Shown here in pieces: positions 1-12,547 of a stretch of DNA of 64,000 nucleotides (position 1 is its first letter; every line of letters starts with the position of its first letter). The DNA lies in contig VLTN01000076.1 in NCBI GenBank assembly GCA_008330645.1, forward strand, positions 84,768 to 148,767. The letters are read 5' to 3'. This DNA is from Cafeteria roenbergensis (Eukaryota > Sar > Bigyra > Bicosoecida > Cafeteriaceae). A program made the translations under genes and the position numbers. The notes beneath the pieces were generated by a model. The model was not told the DNA's origin. It searched no databases and saw only the letters and a program-made list of their open reading frames with translations.

Positions 1-1693
1 GACGCGACCGAGGGCGCAGGCTCTACCGCAGCCGCAGCGGCTGCGGCAGGGGCAGCCTCCGCCGCCTCGGGATGCGGGGCGGCGGAACCTGCGGCCGTCG
101 CGGGCTCTGCTGGCGCCGTCGCGCCGCCTCATCGCCCCTCGTCGCCCAGCGAGGCCCACGCAGCGGTTTCGCGCGCCTTGGAGGACGGCGTCCGCCAGTG
201 GTCCGCCTTCGGGCCGGGAGAGCGCTGCGCCCCCTCCGCCTCCCTGGTGGAGTGTGCGCGCGCGGATCAGTCCGCGCAGGCTGCCTGGTCGCACAGGCCC
301 CGCGGCCACGCCAGCGCAGCGGTCGGCAGGGCTGCGCTGTCGGCCATCGCGCCGGCCGGCCCAGGCAGCCCAGCGGGTCTCTCCGCCGCCGCGACCGCCC
401 TGCCGGCAGAGCGGGTGCGGTGCCTGCTGGCAGCGGCCCCGACACGGAAGGCCCTCGCTCGCGCCCTGCACGCTGCGGGCGTGCCCGTGGGCGCGGGCTT
501 TGTCGAAGCCGCAGACAGCCCCTGCCAGCTGGACGCCGAGGCGGAGGTTCACTCGGTGACGCTGCAGCGCGCCTCGCGGCAGAGCTGTACCAGGCCGCCA
601 TTTGCTCCCCTTGGGTCGGCAGAGGCCGCCTCCGAGGGCGAGGAGCGTTCGCACAGCTGGGAGCACGCCGCCGCGTGGCGAGCTCTGCCGCGCGCTACCG
701 AGGCCGCGGCTCGCCTGGTCGCGCTGGCAGCGGACTGCGGCGCGATCCGCGCCCGCCAGCGCCTGGCGCTCGCGCAGGGGGCTCCGCCGGACCCTGCCGC
801 CGGTCCGAGCAGCGAGGCAGAGCTCGCTGCCAGCCTGGTGAGCGACGCAACCGCCGAGATGGCGGCGGGAACGGCCGCGGGTGCCGGGCTGGAGCTTCCG
901 GCGATCGGGTCGGAGGGCAGGGTCCGGGACACGCGCTGGGCGTCGCCGACTGGCTTGGCTGATTCGCTCGTGGGGGGCGGTGCGAGCAGACCCGACCTGG
1001 CCAGAGGCGCCGCTGCCTCCGCTGCCCTGTGGGCAGGCACCGCGGTGGGCGCAGGCATGCTCGCTGGCAGGGGCGCGGGCGTGGGCGCGGGTGCGGAGGT
1101 CCCCGTGGGGTGGGGCGACGCGAGCGGCCGGCCGTGGCTCCTGCCTTGCTCGGAGCCGGCGGCGCCCGACCAGTACGCGAAGAAGAGCATTGCCTACCGA
1201 TACGCATGGGACCCCGCCTTCGGCGACCTGGTGATGACGGCCAAGGGGCGGCGTGCGCTGGGCGAGCGCCGGTCCGCGCTGGTGGGGGGCGAGTCTCCGA
1301 CCACGCCCGCCTGCGTCGAGGAGGCAGTGACCGCAGCCCTCCTCCTCCCGAGGGGCTCCGTGGTCGGCCCGGGCGCGCTGTCCGATGGCATGGCGGTCGC
1401 GTTCAGGGCGCTGCTCGCCGCTGTGGCGGGGCCCGCGGCGCCTCAGCTCCTGGCTCCGGCCGCTGCGCTGGCCAGCGCCTTCCGCGCCGCATCGGTGCAG
1501 GCGGCCGGTGTGTCCGGCACTGGGGAAGAGCCCGCGCCCTCTGGGCTGGAGGCCGCTCTCCGAGCGTCGTCGTCGCTTGCAGTGATGCCGCCGCTGGTTG
1601 CGGAGGCGGCCATGGCTGGGGCGGGCCCCGCGATCCAGGCGGCCAAGTCCGCTGCCGCCGGCCTGGCGCGCAGCGGGTCTGGCGGCGGCGGCG

Positions 1694-1734
<41 letters not shown>

Positions 1735-4700
1735 TCTGAGCTGGCGGCAGCCGCCGCAGGGAGTCAGGGGGCCGGCGCTGCGCCCCCGGCGACGCCCGGA
1801 GCGGGCCGAGTCGACGCCTCGCTCCCCACCGACGCGTGCAGCTGGGACCTCCCCGTGGTGCCCGTCTTCGCGGGGCCAGCAGCCTGCGGAACCAGCGGCA
1901 GCAGCAGCGGCAGCGGGGATGCCACTGCGGATGCCCCGCCCGCCGTCGCGCGCTCCTGGGTCGGTGTCAGCACCATGTCCGCCGCTCCCGCCGCCGCTGA
2001 GGCAGCCGCCGCCGTCATCTGCCGTGACGTTCTTCGCCCCAGCGACAACCTCGCGGCTCAGCTGAGGGAGGCTCTGTGCGGCGCGGGCCCTCTGGCCTGC
2101 GAAGGCGCCGCTCTCATGGCCGTGGCCGCCAGTGGCGACGTCCTGGCGACCGCCGGGGGCATTGCCGAGCTCACCATGGCAGGCCTCCGCACCGCTCTCA
2201 TCGCGCTGGATGACGGGGAGACCTCGCCCTCGGAGTGGAGCGACCCGCTGTCGCTCTGGTTTGCCATCCGCTCGCTGACGGGACAGGCGGAGCTGCTCCT
2301 TTTGGCAACGGCCACCGCGGGCAAGCCGCAGCGCAGCATCGATCTGCCGTGGCGGGACCTGGTCGTGGCAATGGCGCACCGGCAGACAGCCTTCGCCTCC
2401 GGTCGGCAGCGCGTGCGCCACAGCCTTGCAGCCATTCTGCGGAGCGCAGCCGCCTCCGAGGGCTGGTCGAAGCGAGGCTTCTCTCCTGCTGGGCTGGCCG
2501 CCAAGGTGGCAGCGCGGCGCGCCGCCGGGTCTGACCCGGCGCCGGACCCTGATGCCTGGGCCCCCCTGCCGGAGGAGCCGGACGCCGCGCTCTGTCTGCT
2601 GGTGACCAGCCTTCGATCCGCCGTGGCCACCGTGGCGCAGGCCGCGGGAGTGGCGGCCCACGTGGTGCGGGCCGTCCGAGAGGCGCTCGCCGCCGACCTG
2701 GCCGCGCCCTCCGCAGCGGCCGCGGCCCCCGCCGGGTCGGCGCTGGCCAGGCCATTTGCCGGTGCGGGCCACGCGGCGAACGAGCGCGGACCCGCCGGCT
2801 GGGCCGGGTACCGCGCCGCCATGCAGGCCCACCTCGACAGCTCCAGCGGCGCCATGCCGCCGAGCAACCCGTCCGGCCAGTGGGAGCCCAGCATGGGATC
2901 CAGCCCGCCCCTGCCCCCGTGCGCGCTGCCCGCCCTTGTCGGGCCCAAGGCCGGCCTGGTGGCCGTGCTGATGGCGGCATCCGTGTCCGCGGGCCGCTTC
3001 AGCCCGTACGCCCACAGGCTCGTCAGCGGCGTTGAGGCCTGGTGCCGGTCGGCCCCCGCGGCAGGCCGCCTCTGGGCTTGCCGCAGCGGCATGCTGCGCC
3101 TGCTCATGCGGGTGGCCGTGCGTCGCGCTGTTGCGGAGGAGGCCAAGGCCGCCGCCGACTGCGCGGAGGTCGCGTCGGCGCCGACCCCTGCCGCTCCCGC
3201 CGCCGACGGCAGCGCAGCCGAGGACGCGGTCGGTGCGCCTGAAGGGGCGACCGAGGGCCTCCCGCCAAGCGACGCTCCCGAGTGGTGGGAGCGCGATGCC
3301 AGCTGGGGCAGCAGGGCCACGGCCGCCCCTTCAGCAAGCTCCTCGTCGACAACAGCTGCACCGGCGGCGGCTGCTTCGCCAGCGGCGGCTACACAGGCAG
3401 CGGCTGATTCGCCAGCGGCTGCTGATTCGCCAGCGGCTGCTGCTCCGGCGGTTGCCGTTGCCGGTGATGGCGGCGACGAGGCCGCTGGTGGAATGCCTCT
3501 GTTCCTGCCCGCCCTCGCCAGCGCAGACGGGGATGGCGACGCGGACGCCGGCGACCGACCCCACGGCCAGCACTTCGGGCCCACCGGCGTGGCCCTGCAG
3601 CTGGCGCTGGACGGGGCGGCAGAGCTGTTGAGGACGTCTCCGCTGAGCGTGGCCATGCTCTGCGACGGCCGGGTGCTCTCCGACTCGGCGCTGCGGCGGG
3701 TGGTGCGACTGGCCATCTCCCGGCCGGTGGACGGCGCCATCTTCGTCCGCTCGCTCGCGATGGAGGCCTTCTGGCCAGCAGTGGTCGAGGCGCCCGTCGC
3801 CGCCGACACCGTCTGGTGGACGATGGACTCGGCCTTGGCCGCAGAGCGCGATGCCAGCCCGGGGGCGCGCGTGTCGGGTGGCTTGCGCGTGCACCCGTAT
3901 GATCCCTCCATCGCCCGGGGCATGCGCCGCCTCAAGGTCATCGCTCACCTGGAGGCGGCACTCCCCATCGCCTCCGCGCTCCTGGTCGCGGCGGTGCCCG
4001 GGCTGGCAGCGGTGGGGCGCGACACCGTCTGCGCCCTCAGCGCCTCCTTGGTTGTATGGGCGCCCGTGGCCCTGCTCGCAGGCAGGGCGTCCCTGCGCCG
4101 GCTGCTCGCTCGCTGCGCGCGCGCAGCCGACGTGCTTGTCAAGCGCAGGGTAATCCCAGCGGGGCGGCTTAGAGCGTGGGCGGGCCAGGCGTCGCTACCC
4201 TTCGCCGTCGTCACGCCGGCCAGCCTGGAGGCGGAAACAGCTTCGGGCTCTTCCTTTGCCGCCGAGCTGCTGCGCAGCGCCGGGTCTGCCTCTTGCGCTG
4301 GCCACCACGCCCCCCAGCGGGTGTTCCACGCAACTGCAGCTGCCGCAGCCGCGTGCAGCTGCGGGGCGTTGATTCGGCGAGCCGAGCCTGCTGCCGAGCA
4401 TGCCCCTGACGAGGAGGCACCCGCTGAAGCGTCGGGCCCGTTCCAGGTGTCCTCGGCTTCGCTGCCGTTGCCCCCTGCAATCTGCGACGAGGACGTGGCC
4501 CGGGGCCCCGCAGGCATCTGCTTTGGCGACGACGGCCTGGGAGAGGGCCCTGACAGCCCTGCCCCGGTTGCCTTTGGCGACGAAGGTCGCTGCTTCCTTG
4601 GCTGCGTGGTCGGGCAGACCCACGCGTGGCGGAGCCACTACGACGCCCGCCCGGGCGAGAGGCCCTCCATGGCCAAAACAAGCGGGTTCGGATACTGGCA

Positions 4701-4776
4701 ATGGCTCGAGCTGCTGGCTGCGATCGATGAGGCGGCGGTGTCTCTGCTCGCTCCCGAACCGAGCAGCCAGTCCTGA
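1..4776 (+). CDS. Uncharacterised very large Ala-rich protein, 5'-incomplete
   Basis: The frame is open from the first base of the window to a TGA at 4774-4776 (1,591 residues visible), so the gene very probably starts upstream. The first in-frame ATG lies well inside, near 859. The sequence is dominated by Ala, Gly, Ser and Pro, with a CAG-encoded Ala run near 1,697-1,735 and a short repeated Ala-Asp-Ser-Pro-Ala-Ala-type motif near 3,390-3,450. A less biased C-terminal third contains two long hydrophobic stretches (about 3,945-4,110) that could be membrane segments, followed by an acidic stretch and an aromatic tail rich in Trp/Tyr (about 4,620-4,740). I recognise no family. The long, uninterrupted, codon-biased frame makes it a credible gene. 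The several overlapping frames on both strands are GC-driven shadows. Whether it is one exon or the last exon of a spliced gene cannot be told here. Confidence 0.7.
1691..1735 (+). repeat. CAG trinucleotide repeat encoding poly-Ala
   Basis: An imperfect run of CAG with one CAA interruption, read in the GCA frame as polyalanine inside the large Ala-rich protein. It is a simple microsatellite likely to vary in length between strains. Confidence 0.9.
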
Positions 4777-5021
4777 AGGCTGGTGGCTTCCCGCGCGCAC
4801 TTGGTCCGGCCCCACGAGATTTTGCGTCGCTGCCCGTTCTTTAAGCCGTTACCAGGAGCTTCTCCTAGGGAGCGTGGCGCCCGGGCATGCGCGCATGACA
4901 CGCACTGAGCCCGCCTGTCACCTGTCACGTTGGCACAGAGGAGCAGAGCAACACACGATGGCCAGCGTGCAACACTCCTGAGCGCTGCGCCCGGCAAAAC
5001 GCAGCGAGACACTCGGCAGCC

Positions 5022-5531
5022 ATGGCGGATGCCGTTGAGCGCGCGCCCGGGGACAAAGAGAAGGCCAAGGCGCTGAGGGCAAAGGAGCGAGGCAACACGG
5101 CCGCGGTCGTCGGCACGGCCGTGCTCGTGAAGGTTTTCGTTGAGCTTGTCTTCGCAGCCAGGGAGGCTGGCGTCGAGATCGAGACCAAGACAGAGAAGCT
5201 GCTCGAGCGGCTGACAGACCCCGACGACGCACTAGCCGAGTCTCCCGACGCCGCGACCTTGGATGCAGTTGAGAAGGCTCTGGAGGAGCTCGAGGCGGCC
5301 AACGAGGTCGGGTGGTTCGTCTCGAAAGTTGGGGTCGGAGGCATTGGAGTTGCCTTGGTCACTGCAGTGGCGCTACCCGCGGCGGCCGCCGGAGTTTTGG
5401 CGATCGGTGGCGTCATTGCCGCAGGCGTGGGCTGGCGCATGTCGTCAAGAGCCAGGTCGCTTCTGCAGCAACTCCGAGCCGCCCGGAAGGTGCCCAGAGT
5501 GGCTGAAGACCCGAGCGAGTGTGTTGACTGA
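5022..5531 (+). CDS. Small putative membrane protein, unknown function
   Basis: A 169-residue frame starting at an ATG with a purine at -3 (agccATGG). The N-terminus is charged (Lys/Glu-rich). A first hydrophobic stretch lies near residues 28-49. An acidic middle section follows (Asp-Pro-Asp-Asp, then Glu-rich helix). A long Gly/Ala/Val-rich hydrophobic hairpin covers about residues 103-138, and the tail is basic. This looks like a small protein with two or three membrane segments, possibly organellar, but no family is recognised. It lies 245 bp after the large Ala-rich gene on the same strand. It could be a spurious open frame in GC-rich DNA, but its balanced charge pattern and good start context favour a real gene. 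Confidence 0.5.
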   Translation: MADAVERAPGDKEKAKALRAKERGNTAAVVGTAVLVKVFVELVFAAREAGVEIETKTEKLLERLTDPDDALAESPDAATLDAVEKALEELEAANEVGWFVSKVGVGGIGVALVTAVALPAAAAGVLAIGGVIAAGVGWRMSSRARSLLQQLRAARKVPRVAEDPSECVD

Positions 5532-6182
5532 GTGGAATGCGGGAGCCACAGGCACCACGCTTGCGTGTCCCACGGAACCAGAACGAGCGAGCAAGGCTCA
5601 CTCCCGCCGGAGCGGTGCGCTGACGTGGGCAGCCAACCGCAATCGGGCCTGCGCACACCCTGCTGTGGCAATGGCATGCAGCCCCAGCCAACCCAGACGC
5701 CGTGTCTCAGTGTGCTGTATGGGGCCGGCCCGCGGTCTCTGCAAATGCTGGGACGCTCCAAGCGGCGGGCGCACGAGCCGCTTCCAAGCAGGAAGAAGCG
5801 CGGACTGCGGCGCTGCACTCCGGACCATGCCCCCCCCCCCCCGCCCCTCCTCGCTGTCGCCGGATGCACTTTCCTTAGAGGCTGCCTCACGCAGCACTTT
5901 CTGTGTTGCGGCGGGGCCGCCTTGCCTCGGGTTGCAGCTGTCGGACGCCCCTGGCAGGCAGTTGCGAAGTCAGCGCCTCTCGAGTTCGCAGCAACGCCCG
6001 AGCGCGTCCGTGGCACTTGAAAAGGAGGCGCTCTCGCTGCCAGCAGCCAAACGTTGCACTGGGTGCCGCGACTCTTGGACACAGAGGCCGGGCGGCGCGC
6101 AGAATGCACCGAGCTCTTCAGGAGCGGAAGTCTAGTTTCTACAACAGTCGGATGTACAAAATTTCGCATCTCAGCATCTCCC
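5532..6182. other. Gene-free stretch before tRNA-Leu
   Basis: About 650 bp with no coding region I can support. It holds a poly-C run near 5,828-5,842. Several short open frames overlap on both strands with no recognisable protein. Confidence 0.5.
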
Positions 6183-6263
6183 ACATACTTGCCCGAGTGG
6201 TTATGGGGTTCGACTCAAGTTCGAATGGCTTCGGCCGCGCAGGTTCGAACCCTGCAGTATGTA
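6183..6263 (+). tRNA. trnL-CAA: tRNA-Leu (anticodon CAA)
   Basis: Full class II cloverleaf read by eye. The 7-bp acceptor stem is ACATACT (6183-6189) with AGTATGT (6256-6262), and A6263 is the discriminator. The D stem is CCC/GGG with a GAGTGGTTA-type loop. The 5-bp anticodon stem TTCGA/TCGAA closes the loop CTCAAGT, giving anticodon CAA at 6216-6218, which decodes UUG. The long variable arm contains GGC-TTCG-GCC. The T arm is GCAGG-TTCGAAC-CCTGC. There is no intron and no encoded CCA, as expected for a nuclear tRNA gene. A T run at 6283-6287 can serve as the RNA polymerase III terminator. Internal A and B boxes (GTGGTTA..., GGTTCGAACCC) are intact. Confidence 0.96.
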
Positions 6264-7210
6264 ACAAGAGCTTGGCTCGTTCTTTTTCGCTTGGCCGGGC
6301 CGCCGCCTTGGCAGCCAAGCGCACCGGAGCTGCTTGAGCAGGCACGGCATGGGCGGGGAAGGGCGCCTCGTGGCGCCGGCGGCCAGCTGGCGAGCGCCCC
6401 GCTGGAGCTCTGCGCCAGCGCCTTTCGATCTGCGATCGACCACGAGGAAAGTTGGCTCTGCCCAGCGGGGTCGTTCCTTCGGCCGCCCAAATGTGCACCC
6501 TGGCGGTGCCAGGGAAAAAGTTCCCGGCGCGGCACTCGCCCAGAATGGCTGCAGTCGCAGGCTTCGGATCTGGCGCCTCGAGTGCCGCCCGCCGCCGCGT
6601 GTCCTACGAGGCGGGCGTGCTGGATGACCCAGGTGAGCGCAACTGTAAAGGCTCCGTTTGCGCCCGCGCCAAGCCCTACGGCGATGTCGGGTTGTTTCCC
6701 GGCACGGCCCGCATGCCCAGGGGCGGGAAAAGCCGCTCACTGCCTCGTCCGCGAAGTGTTGGGAGTCGCTGCGGCTCTGCTCGCCGTTTCCGGCTGCATC
6801 TTGCCTTCGCGCTCGCGAGGCCGCCGCTTGGCTGCGGTTTTCGGGTTGCTTTCGCCATGCGCGAGTGGCCCTCCACGCTGGGCCGGTCGGGGCCGCGTGA
6901 ACGTTGCGTATGCGCGACGGGGAGAGGGGCGACACGGCACGCGTCCCCACTGACTCTGCCAGCGCTGCGCGCGGCCAATGGCTGGCTCGTGATCGCCGCG
7001 CCTCCGCCCTCCAGCCAGCTGCGTTGGCGGCTCAAGCAATTGCGGGGGCGCACGAGCTGATCCCCTGGGCCAGCCGCCCGTTCGGCGCCGTGCTTGGCAT
7101 CACGCAAGGGCGCTGGCTTTTGTTCCACGGCCTGCGACAGTTCCGAGTTTTGAGTCTAGCAGCGACCCCGCATCGACGCTGCCATCCTTTGCGTCCCCGC
7201 AGCCGGCCTC
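6264..7210. other. Region upstream of CPSII with a possible 5' exon (6545-6632)
   Basis: Mostly unassigned. An ATG at 6545 opens a short frame that reaches a strong splice donor (AG|GTGAGC, intron from 6633). A pyrimidine-rich acceptor ends at 7202 (CCCCGCAG). Joining 6545-6632 to 7203 is exactly in frame with the CPSII ATG at 7211 and would add 32 residues. This may be a real N-terminal extension, a 5' UTR intron, or chance (one in three for phase). No other gene is supported here. Confidence 0.3.
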
Positions 7211-10200
7211 ATGACCCCGACCAACCCGCCAGCCGCAATCACTCTGGCGGACGGCACCGTCATCGAGGGCGAAAGCTTTGGCGCGCCCGTGGCGGCAGCG
7301 GGCGAGGTCGTTTTCAACACGAGCATGGTCGGCTACCCCGAGGCCCTGACCGACCCCTCGTACCGCGGGCAAATCCTTGTGCTCACCTTCCCACTTATTG
7401 GTGAGTTGGTCGGTACGCCTGCCGCCCGCCGCCAGCCAGGCGGGGTGGACGATGGTGTGCTGCGCAACATCGCCCTCGCCGGTCGCAGCCTCCCTCAACG
7501 CGCTCCGCCGTGTGGCTGTCCCGTTCCCCCTCCCTCTGACACGCAGGCAACTACGGTGTGCCCGACATGAGCGAGGTCGACGAGTGGGGCCTGCCCAAGC
7601 ACTTTGAGAGCTCCAAGATCCAGGTGGCTGGCCTCGTCGTCTGCGAGTACACGGACAAGCCGTCCCACTGGCGCAGCGTCAGGTCGCTGGGCGACTGGCT
7701 CAAGGCCGAGGGCATCCCCGCAGTGTGCGGCGTGGACACCCGGTCCCTGACCAAGCGCCTTCGCGCGCACGGCACCATGCTCGGCAAGATCGAGGGCGAG
7801 GGCCAGTCCGTCGAGCTGGTGGACCCCAACACGCGCAACCTCGTCGCAGAGGGTGAGTCTGGCTCCAGCGTTTCGCAAGCCATGGGGCGCCTGGCGCGTC
7901 CCCGGCGCGTGCGCGCGGCGCCCGCTGCCTCTGGCCGCACGGCGCCATCGCCCGAACCCCCGCCCGCCCGCATCGAGCTGCCCGCATCGAGCTTCCCGCA
8001 TCGAGCTTCCCGCATCGAGCTGCCCGCAGTGTCCACCAAGGAGCCTCGCACCTTCAACAAGGGCGGCTCTCCGCGCATCATCGCCTTCGACTGCGGCATC
8101 AAGTACAACATCATCCGCTGCTTCCTGGCCCTGGGCGTGGAGCTCACCGTCGTGCCCTTCGACTTCGACCTCGAGTCGGGAGAGGTCGAGTACGACGGAA
8201 TTTTCGTCTCCAACGGCCCGGGCGACCCCGTGATGGCGTCCGCAACCATCGCCACGCTGCGCAAGCGCCTCATCGCCGCAGGCCTCGACGTGTTCCCCGA
8301 GGAGGACGACGTGCTCCTTGGCGAGAGCGCGGAGGGCGCGGCCGGGGGCGAGGGCGCTGCCGCAAGCGCCCTGACCCGCCGCCCGTCTGCCCGCTCCGTG
8401 CCGGCGTCCCGCCGCCGCACGGGCCCCGCCGCCGCGAACAAGGCCGCCCCTCCCTCCCCTGTTCGGTCCTCCTCCTTCGCCCCCGTGAAGCCCATCTTCG
8501 GCATCTGCATGGGCAACCAGCTCCTCGCCCTCGCGGCCGGCGCCCGCACCTACAAGATGACGTACGGCAACCGCGGCGCCAACCAGCCCTGCATCGACAT
8601 GCGCAACACCCGCTGCTACATCACGCCTCAGAACCACGGTGAGCCAGGCGTTGCCGCGCGCGGCCCAGGCAGCCTCCCGGCCGAGCGCCGCCCCGCTGCC
8701 GCTCGTGCCGGATCCGGCCGAGCGCCGCCCCGCTGCCCCGCTGCCACGCTGCCCCCCCACCCCCCGGCCACGTTTGCAGCTCCCCTTGTCCCGCGTTCCG
8801 CTGTCGCCCGCAGGCTTCGCCGTGGACACTGACTCGCTGCCCGAGGGCTGGCGCACGCTCTTCATGAACGCCAACGACCACTCCAACGAGGGCATCACCC
8901 ACGAGTCGCTCCCCTTCTCCTCCGTGCAGTTCCACCCGGAGGCGTGCGGCGGCCCGACGGACACCCGGTTCCTCTTCAAGGACTTTGTGGAGACCGTCGC
9001 GGGCAAGCCCCCCGCCATCACCACGGTGGACACCTCCCTCTACATGAGCCGCTACAAGACGTACAGCAAGGTGCTGCTGCTCGGCTCCGGCGGCCTCTCC
9101 ATCGGCCAGGCCGGCGAGTTCGACTACAGCGGCTCGCAGGCGCTCAAGGCGCTCAAGGAGGACGGCATCAGCACCGTGCTGATCAACCCTAACATCGCCA
9201 CCGTGCAGACCACCGAGGGCATGGCCGACAAGGTATACTTCCTCCCCGTCAACGCCGCGACCGTGGAGGAGGTGATCCGTAAGGAGAAGCCCGACGGGCT
9301 CATCATCTCCATGGGCGGCCAGACCGCCCTCAACGTGGGCGTGGAGCTCTTCGACGCCGGCACGCTGGACCGCCTGGGAGTGAAGGTCCTCGGCACCCCC
9401 ATCCCGGTCATCAAGGACACGGAGGACAGGGAGGCCTTCGCCGTGCGCATGGCTGAGATCGGCGAGCACGTGGCCAAGTCCTTTGCCGCCACCACGCTGG
9501 AGGGCGCGTTCGAGGCCGCCGACAAGATCGGGTACCCCGTGCTCGTGCGTGCTGCCTTTGCGCTCGGCGGCCTCGGCTCCGGCTTCGCCAACGACAAGGA
9601 GGAGCTGCGCGACCTCGCCACCAAGGCGCTGGCGCTGAGCCCCCAGATCCTGCTGGATCAGGACCTGCGCGGCTGGAAGGAGGTCGAGTACGAGGTGGTG
9701 CGCGATGCCGCCGACAACTGCGTCACCGTGTGCAACATGGAGAACTTCGACCCGCTTGGCGTGCACACCGGCGACTCCATCGTCATCGCGCCCTCCCAGA
9801 CGCTCTCCAACGACGAGTACTTTATGCTCCGCGAAACCGCGCTGCGCGTGGTGCGGCACCTCGGCATCGTGGGCGAGTGCAACATCCAGTACGCCCTGGA
9901 CCCACGCTCCGAGCGCTTCTGCATCATCGAGGTGAACGCGCGCCTCTCGCGCTCCTCCGCCCTGGCCTCCAAGGCCACCGGCTACCCGCTGGCGTACGTG
10001 GCCACCAAGCTCATCCTCGGCGCCGACCTGGTGACGCTGCGCAACTCCGTCACCAAGACCACCACGGCCTGCTTCGAGCCGGCGCTCGACTACGTGGTGG
10101 TCAAGGTGCCCCGCTGGGACCTCCGCAAGTTCTCCAAGGTCAGCAACAAGATCGGGTCGCAGATGAAGAGCGTGGGCGAGGTGATGGCCATCGGCCGCAC

Positions 10201-12547
10201 CTTTGAGGAGGCCATCCAGAAGGCGGTGCGCATGGTCAACCCCGCCCTGCACGGCTTCGAGCCCTCGACGGAGGTGCTCAACGCGCTCTGGGAGGACGAG
10301 GAGGCGGAGGCCGTGGCCGACGCCGCCGCCACCGCGCTCGCCGTGGCGGCCGGGGCAGCGGCCGCGCCCTCCTCCGGCTCCCGCGCGACCGCCGCCACCC
10401 CGGAACGCCGCCGCGCCTCGCCCCCGGCCGCCTCTGGCGCCGCCATGGCCGCCATGAGCCCCGCCGAGGCGCGCCTTGAGCGCGTCAAGCGCCTTCGCGG
10501 CGCCTCCACCGAGCGCATCGTCACCGCCGAGGAGGTGGATCGCCGCCTCCGCACGCCCTCCGACACGCGCCTGCTGGACATCGCCGTCGCCTTTGAGCGC
10601 GGCTACACCGTGGACCAGGTGCACGCCCTCACGAAGATCGACGCCTGGTTCCTGGACAAGCTGCACCGCATCAGCCAGCTTGGCCGCACCCTCGAGGGTC
10701 TGGCGGCCGTCGCCCAGCTGGGCCAGCGCCCCATGCGCGTGCTCAAGCGCGCCGGCTTCTCCGACGTGCAGATCGCCACCCGCGTCGGCGTCCCCGAGAT
10801 GGCCGTGCGCCGGCGCCGCAAGGCCCTGGGCGTGGAGCCGGCGGTGAAGCAGATCGACACGCTGGCGGCCGAGTTCCCCGCGCAGACCAACTACCTGTAC
10901 ATGACCTACGCCGGGGACACGGACGACGTGGCGCCCTCGCGCGAGGGCGTGATGGTGCTGGGCTGCGGACCCTACTGCATCGGCTCGTCCGTCGAGTTCG
11001 ACTGGTGCGCCGTGAGCTGCGTCCGCACGCTGCGCTCCGTCGGCCGCACCGCCATCGTGGTCAACTACAACCCCGAGACCGTGTCCACCGACTACGACGA
11101 GAGCGACCGCCTCTACTTCGAGGAGCTCAGCCTCGAGCGCGTGCTCGACATCTACGAGCGCGAAACCGCGCACGGCGTCATCGTGTCGGTCGGCGGGCAG
11201 ATCCCCAACAACCTGGCCGTCCCGCTGTACCAGCAGGGCGTCACCGTCCTCGGCACCGCGCCCACCGACATCGACCGCGCGGAGGATCGCCACAAGTTCT
11301 CCAAGCTGCTGGACAAGCTTGGCGTGGACCAGCCCACCTGGGGCGAGCTGAGCGATGCGTCGCAGGTGCCCGAGTTCGCCGAGCGCGTCGGCTTCCCCGT
11401 CATCGTGAGGCCCTCGTACGTGCTCTCCGGGGCGGCCATGCGCGTGGCCTCGAACATGGAGCAGCTGCTCAAGTGCCTGCAGGACGCCGCCGACGTCAGC
11501 CCTGAGCACCCCGTGGTGGTGTCCAAGTTCATCCAGAACGCAAAGGAGATCGAGTTCGACGCCGTGGCGCGCCGGGGCAAGATCCTCAACTACGCCATCA
11601 GCGAGCACGTGGAGAACGCTGGCGTGCACTCCGGCGACGCCACGCTGGTGCTGCCCGCCCAGAAGCTCTACGTGGAGACCATTCGCAAGGTGAAGCGCAT
11701 CAGCAGCCGCATCGCGGCCGCGCTGAACATCACGGGCCCCTTCAACATGCAGTTCATGTCCAAGGACAACGACGTAAAGGTCATCGAGTGCAACCTGCGC
11801 GCCTCCCGCACGTTCCCCTTCGTCTCCAAGACGTTCCGCACCAACTTCATCGGCCTCGCCACGCGGGCCATGATCGGCCTGCCCGTGCAGCCCGCCCAGA
11901 TCTCGCTCGTGGACCTCGACTACGTGGGCGTCAAGGCGGCGCAGTTCTCCTTCACCCGCCTGCAGGGCGCCGACCCGACGCTGGGCGTCGAGATGATGTC
12001 CACGGGCGAGGTTGCCTGCTTCGGCCAGGGCGTGCACGAGGCATACCTGCGCGCGCTCGAGGCCACGCGCTTCCGCATGCCGGTGCCGGGCGAGGCGGTG
12101 CTCGTCAGCGTCGGGTCGGACGGCAAGAAGAAGCTCGCAGAGTCCTGCGCGCAGCTGGTGGACCTCGGATACCGCGTCCTCGCCACCGAGGGCACGCACG
12201 CCTACCTCGTGGAGCAGGGCGTGGACGCCTCGCTCGTGCACCGGCCCTCCACGGGCGGCGAGCCCTCCGCCGTGGGCGAGCTGCAGGCCGGCCGCATCGG
12301 CCTGGTCATCAACGAGCCGAACGACAAGGACCGCACCGGCGTCAGCGACGGCTATCTCGTGCGTCGCGCCGCCGTGGACTTTGGCGTCAGCCTCATCACC
12401 AACATCAAGTGCGCAGTCCTGCTCTGCGCGGCGCTGCACAAGCGCGCCTCCACCACCCGCGGCCTCGGCGCCGCCGCCGCCGCCGCGGCAGAGCCCAAGA
12501 GCATGGATGAGTACTACATCCAGGACTTCAGCGGCGCAAAGGACTGA
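7211..12547 (+). CDS. CPSII: Glutamine-dependent carbamoyl-phosphate synthetase II (fused GATase + CPSase)
   Basis: Makes carbamoyl phosphate from glutamine, bicarbonate and ATP, the first step of de novo pyrimidine synthesis. Exons are 7211-7400, 7547-7852, 8030-8638 and 8814-12547 (1,612 residues). Introns are 146, 177 and 175 bp, each GTGAG...CAG; the second is in frame and open. The N-terminal small-subunit domain leads to the class I GATase, with nucleophile Cys in GICMGNQ (codon 8506-8508) and the QFHPEA triad segment near 8,929. Just before the Cys block lies an unusual Ala/Ser/Arg-rich insertion of about 60 residues (8,300-8,490). The first ATP-grasp half begins near 9,070 ([20 protein letters not shown]). 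A low-complexity linker lies at about 10,310-10,450. The second half begins near 10,950 ([15 protein letters not shown]). A C-terminal MGS-like allosteric domain lies at about 12,080-12,440. No ATCase or DHOase is fused, unlike animal CAD. A start at 6545 through an extra exon is possible. Confidence 0.96.
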
